Positions 60,475 to 64,000 of a stretch of DNA of 64,000 bases are shown piece by piece. Every line of letters starts with the position of its first letter. Position 1 is the first letter of the stretch. Where the stretch lies: contig NW_023501068.1 in assembly GCF_014066305.1 (NCBI RefSeq), positions 419,501-483,500 on the forward strand. Reading direction: 5' to 3'. The stretch is from Letharia columbiana. Lineage: Eukaryota; Ascomycota; Lecanoromycetes; Lecanorales; Parmeliaceae. The translations under genes and the position numbers were made by a program. The notes beneath the pieces are model-generated. The model worked only from the letters and a program-made list of their open reading frames with translations, was not told where the DNA came from and searched no databases.

Positions 60475-61702
60475 GATCACGGATCCTCTCCTTTGCGATT
60501 TGAGGTCACTATGACAACTTACCGAATCATGTCCCAAAATTTGGTGGGAGGGTATAATCGGTGAATAGGGGTATAACTCGCTAAGAATTCTACAAATGTG
60601 AGTACGAGATAGTAATCTGCCCCCCCTGGAGCCAGGTTCGTACCCAAATCCGTGTAAAACATCAGAGTACCTGCTTACAGTACATGTGCGTTAAACTTCA
60701 AGACAGTATTGAGGTAACACTAAATAACCGTCATGTGAAAAAAATATTGACAGCTGTAAGGGTGCAATTGTACCGTATACAGACAGACTGCCAATTGAAC
60801 GTCGTCTTCGCGTATGTACTGCTGAATATAGGATCAGCACTGTGAGAGAAAGGCTTTCGGGTCACACGCTGTAGAAGTGTTGAAGGAAGCTCTGCTGTCC
60901 TATTTATTCATTGTTAAGAGAGAGAGAGAGAGATCTCGGAAGCAAGGAGTATTCCAACCTTTTTAAGCGGCGAGGGGCGCAGTGGAGTCTGCTAATAGTA
61001 GGAAGAAAATATCTGACGGAGATGCAGAGACAAAAATTAAATAAGTGTTTGGCGGACAAACAGTGGATCCGAGGATTCTGAGGGTTTCTTGTCCCTCGAC
61101 TGTCGGCTTTTAGATGCCCTGAACTTTATCTTTGGCCTGAATCTCGAAGTGTTCTCAATCTCATAATCGAAATGAGCGAACGAGTATGCCAGTAGTGCTG
61201 CTACAGCACTCAAAGAGTTAAACTTCACTACCTGCTCGAATCCGACAAGTGGGGATGCGCTGAAAGTGCAGCGTTATCGCACGGTGTGGGCAAAAGGGCC
61301 GAAATCAAAGAGCTAGACGTACGAATTGTAGGTACTATTGAGGAGACAATTCGACCATTCCTTGCTGCTGGTTTGGGGAACGTGGAATTTGTTGCTAGAG
61401 TATAACAGATGCGTGACACAAATGGAACGTATAATAACCAACGGGCAATACTGCAGTCCTTGCTAATTATCTCTATCACATGAAAAATGGGCAAAACCTG
61501 ACAATGTGGCTCGCCAACCGAACGCTTCAGATATACGCATCAAGACTTATGCAGAGTGACTTTGAGTCCTTGACGATTTACGACATAGTTGCGTACTAGC
61601 ATGCTTATCGTGACCTACAGCAAGAATGATTGATCGCGTACTGGCGCGTTGAATACCTGGGAGTAGCGACAATACTAGAACGAAGAAATGAAGCGACCCA
61701 CG
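60475..61702. other. Intergenic, with a GGGGTATGA-motif fragment
   Basis: Normal composition. 60523-60590 contains AACTTACCGAATCATGTCCC and AGGGGTATAACTCGCTAAG, a degenerate piece of the repeat family of copies A-C. An (AG)n run lies near 60918. Open frames at 61037-61494 (minus) lack ATG starts and a recognisable domain. Confidence 0.45.
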
Positions 61703-63918
61703 TCACACAGTAGCCTTCTTGACGGGCAACAATGTCCACATTTCGATGAGATCGTCTACAACACTTCGTCTGCCATCAGGAGTATCTGGATCTGGATCAT
61801 GATTGACTCCCTTTACACATTGTGTCCCATAATCAAATGTCGTCATGATTCGTTCCTTGAGACGAATCGGACTTCCATCTTTCCTCCTTTTCGTGCCTCT
61901 CAGTTGACCGAGCTTGGCTGACTCTGCCGTCGCCGACCTAGTCTCTGTATTCCTGGGTCGAACGATCAGGCGTTGTTGCTAACTTTGTGGCACTGGGAAG
62001 AGTAGGGTTGTGAAGAACAAGGCCTCCCAGGTCACTGCTACTCCTGGTGCGCTTCCTCGCTAATCTTGCAATTGGAGTGGATGACTCCGTTGCGCTGACT
62101 GATTCTACCGCACCAGGAAAAGTGTCTTCTAGGGGTTTATCGTCTAATGAAGCGAGTCTGCTGGAAGTGTAGTCCAAGTTAGTATAGCCATCAGCTTGGG
62201 ATCGTTAGTCCAATGTCTTAGGAGAAGTCCATAGGAGAGGTGAAATAGCTTCAATAGGCGTTGCTGCTTGTGGCATCGAACAGTCATAGCTCGGTTGAGC
62301 TGACGCGGCCGCAGTAGTTGCTGCGGCTGCTTGAGATAGCAGGAAACTATCAAGAGCTTCCTTTTGCCGGTCTTGTGCTTGCATTTGTGCCAGCTGCGTA
62401 TGATACGATGCGTGCCATTCGTCCACCGATGTGTCCGCACCTTGAGCTGATAGTGATGTTTCGCCAAACATTCTCGGGTTTGGGCTGTCTTCTCTTGGAG
62501 TCTGGTAAGTCCAGAGAACCCTGCGCTATCCAGCTTGGCTCAGCATAGGTCTGAGGCACGTCTCGTCGCGATTGGGAGCCAAAGGCTAAGGCTGAGTGCG
62601 ACATTGTCGGTGCTGCTGATGGTTGTTCGCTGCTATTCATGTACGAATGTTGCTGTGGATAAAAACCCGCACTTTGCACAAAAGGTTTTGGATTAACAAT
62701 CGGAGGCGCCATCATGCACTGCCCTACGGTATCTTGACGTTGATATTGCTTGACCCTCTGTTGATTCTGCCGCTGCTGAGCTTGGTGCAAGTGTTTCTGG
62801 AGGCCGCTTACAAGAGGCGCGATAGGTTTCGCCGCCATTGAGCCCCATCAACGTTGGTCGGGAGTATCTAGAATTTTCATTTCGTGCTTATACGTCCGCA
62901 AGATCTCGACCTTGACTCGATCGCGGCTATCAACTCGAATGTCGTACTTGAGTTCGTCGACCTCGTTGAGTAGGTTATTGACGAGGCTAATGTAGTGCTT
63001 GAGATGGGAGAAGAGTTCATCTTCTGCCGGCTCATTGTCTTGCATCTCCCGCTGCGGTTTGGTGTCATTCGGTTCCTGCTTCACAGGCATGTTCTGAACA
63101 CTGATACTAAGGAACATATCGCCTGTGTTCATGTGTGGTGCATGGGCTTCTTGTGGGTCGCTTCCCTTTCTAGGTTCACCACGCTGAGAGTTTACCTGTG
63201 GCTGCTCCTGTAGGTGCCAACCCATCTCTCTGCTAGTCCCACCCTTTTGGGAATATGACTCTTTTGTGCTTTGATTGTCTTCGATCCCCAGCTTCAAGCT
63301 CTCGAAGTTGCGTATGTAGTCCTGATTGGACCTCGCCAAATCTTCGATTAGGGATCTCTGATCTTTGATCACTGAAGAAGGCTAAGATCTATCATAGTAT
63401 TAGCGAAGACCCATTATTGGATTAACAACATCTTAAAAAACCAGGTCATACCTTCCAGCAACTTGCCTAGCATAGGTAATGACATTCAGCATACAACAAC
63501 GTACTCTTCCATCTATCTAAGTTGTCCTCAGCAACTGCAACTTTGTCTGTAGGTATGACCACTTGACTCTCTCTAGCAGCACCACGGCTTTCGGTCTCCT
63601 TTCCCGGCCTAGCTCTCAAATTTGGCATCTTCTTCACCAATATAGTATCTATCTCTTCGAAAACCTCCAAAACTCTTTCACGACCTTACCAGCGGTCTGC
63701 ACTGCATTCTCCGAGACTATCCGACTCGATTCATCTTTATCAAGCAACGATCCCAGCTCTTTGAGAACGGAAGAGGTGAGGGATACGTCTTTGGATATGG
63801 AGATGACGGATCTATCTGCGTTCGAAACAATTTCACCGAAGGTGTAGAGCTTGATGCTTAGACGTAAGCCAACGTCAGCGATTTGGACCACGGATGCTAT
63901 AATGCCGAGTTTTGCCAT
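61703..63918 (-). pseudogene. Broken gene with fungal STAND/HeLo-like N-terminal domain
   Basis: The ATG at 63918 begins MAKLGIIASVVQIADVGLRL, followed by KLYTFGEIVSNADRSV and ISKDVSLTSSVLKELG, typical of the N-terminal domain found on fungal STAND/NLR proteins and solo relatives. The rest is collinear but broken. There is a one-base shift near 63675, another near 63470, a putative intron at about 63380-63450, an in-frame TGA at 62848-62850, a shift near 62470, an in-frame TAA near 62205 and a final shift near 61960. Reading on across each break gives consistent sequence: KDQRSLIEDLARSNQDYIRN, Gln-rich and Ala-rich linkers, then FDYGTQC and VVDDLIEMWTLLPVKKATV to a TGA at 61703. The two nonsense codons fit CGA-to-TGA and CAA-to-TAA. 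Some breaks could hide introns, so a repaired gene model is not excluded. Confidence 0.65.
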
Positions 63919-64000
63919 GCTGGAGGGCTACTTGGAGAATGCAAAAATTTTGCTCAAACACTACTCAGGTGTGGTTTGGAAACCCATTCCGACATAAAGC

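Noticed and set aside
61037..61494. Possible small secreted protein on the minus strand (KFNSLSAVAALLAYSFA)
   Set aside because: No ATG at the start (GTG and TTG only), and no splice model that joins the two frames convincingly.

Overview
The window looks like nuclear DNA of a filamentous ascomycete (Pezizomycotina). The genes carry short GT-AG introns of about 47-85 nt with fungal branch sites, and the protein families are fungal: DUF7580/HeLo-like, AcuF-type C2H2 zinc finger, SAT4-type rhodopsin-like membrane protein, fungal DoxX-like, and fungal kinase-TPR and STAND N-terminal proteins. Gene-bearing DNA of ordinary composition alternates abruptly with very AT-rich DNA full of TpA, whose recognisable retrotransposon codons are altered by C-to-T and G-to-A changes. 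This is the signature of repeat-induced point mutation (RIP). Species cannot be named from this sequence alone.

Layout. 1-15.6 kb is gene-bearing: the 3' end of an unknown gene (1-517), a DUF7580 protein (minus, 2159-3936), an AcuF-type zinc-finger protein fused to a seven-repeat WD40 propeller (minus, 4561-7544), an intact piggyBac-like transposase (minus, 8598-10346), a SAT4-type membrane protein (plus, 12673-14178, six exons) and a small DoxX-like membrane protein (plus, 14612-15120). 15.6-23.6 kb is RIP-degraded: a Ty1/copia element followed by the 3' half of a Ty3/gypsy element, closed by a barely mutated copia-family LTR. 23.8-26.4 kb is an island with a broken kinase-TPR gene. 27.0-60.5 kb is a nested transposon block whose two edges are inverted copies of one terminal sequence. 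Inside it are remnants of a Tc1/mariner transposase at both ends, two small inverted-repeat elements with mappable insertion sites, gypsy remains bounded by two 183-bp LTRs, and a young unmutated non-autonomous LTR element (32394-33817) with identical LTRs and a 5-bp target duplication. 61.7-63.9 kb is a broken gene with a fungal STAND/HeLo-like N-terminus.

How it fits together. Four of the host-type genes or pseudogenes (DUF7580, zinc finger-WD40, kinase-TPR, STAND N-terminal) belong to families linked to fungal NLR-like signalling or allorecognition, and two of the four are decayed. They flank a transposon nest, so the locus looks like a fast-evolving accessory compartment. A functional link between them is inference only. 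A short-motif repeat family (core GGGGTATGA next to TTTGTAA or TTCGGTAA) occurs at four places and is the least explained component. About 20 kb of AT-rich DNA (33.8-53.8 kb) could not be classified beyond a large tandem repeat.
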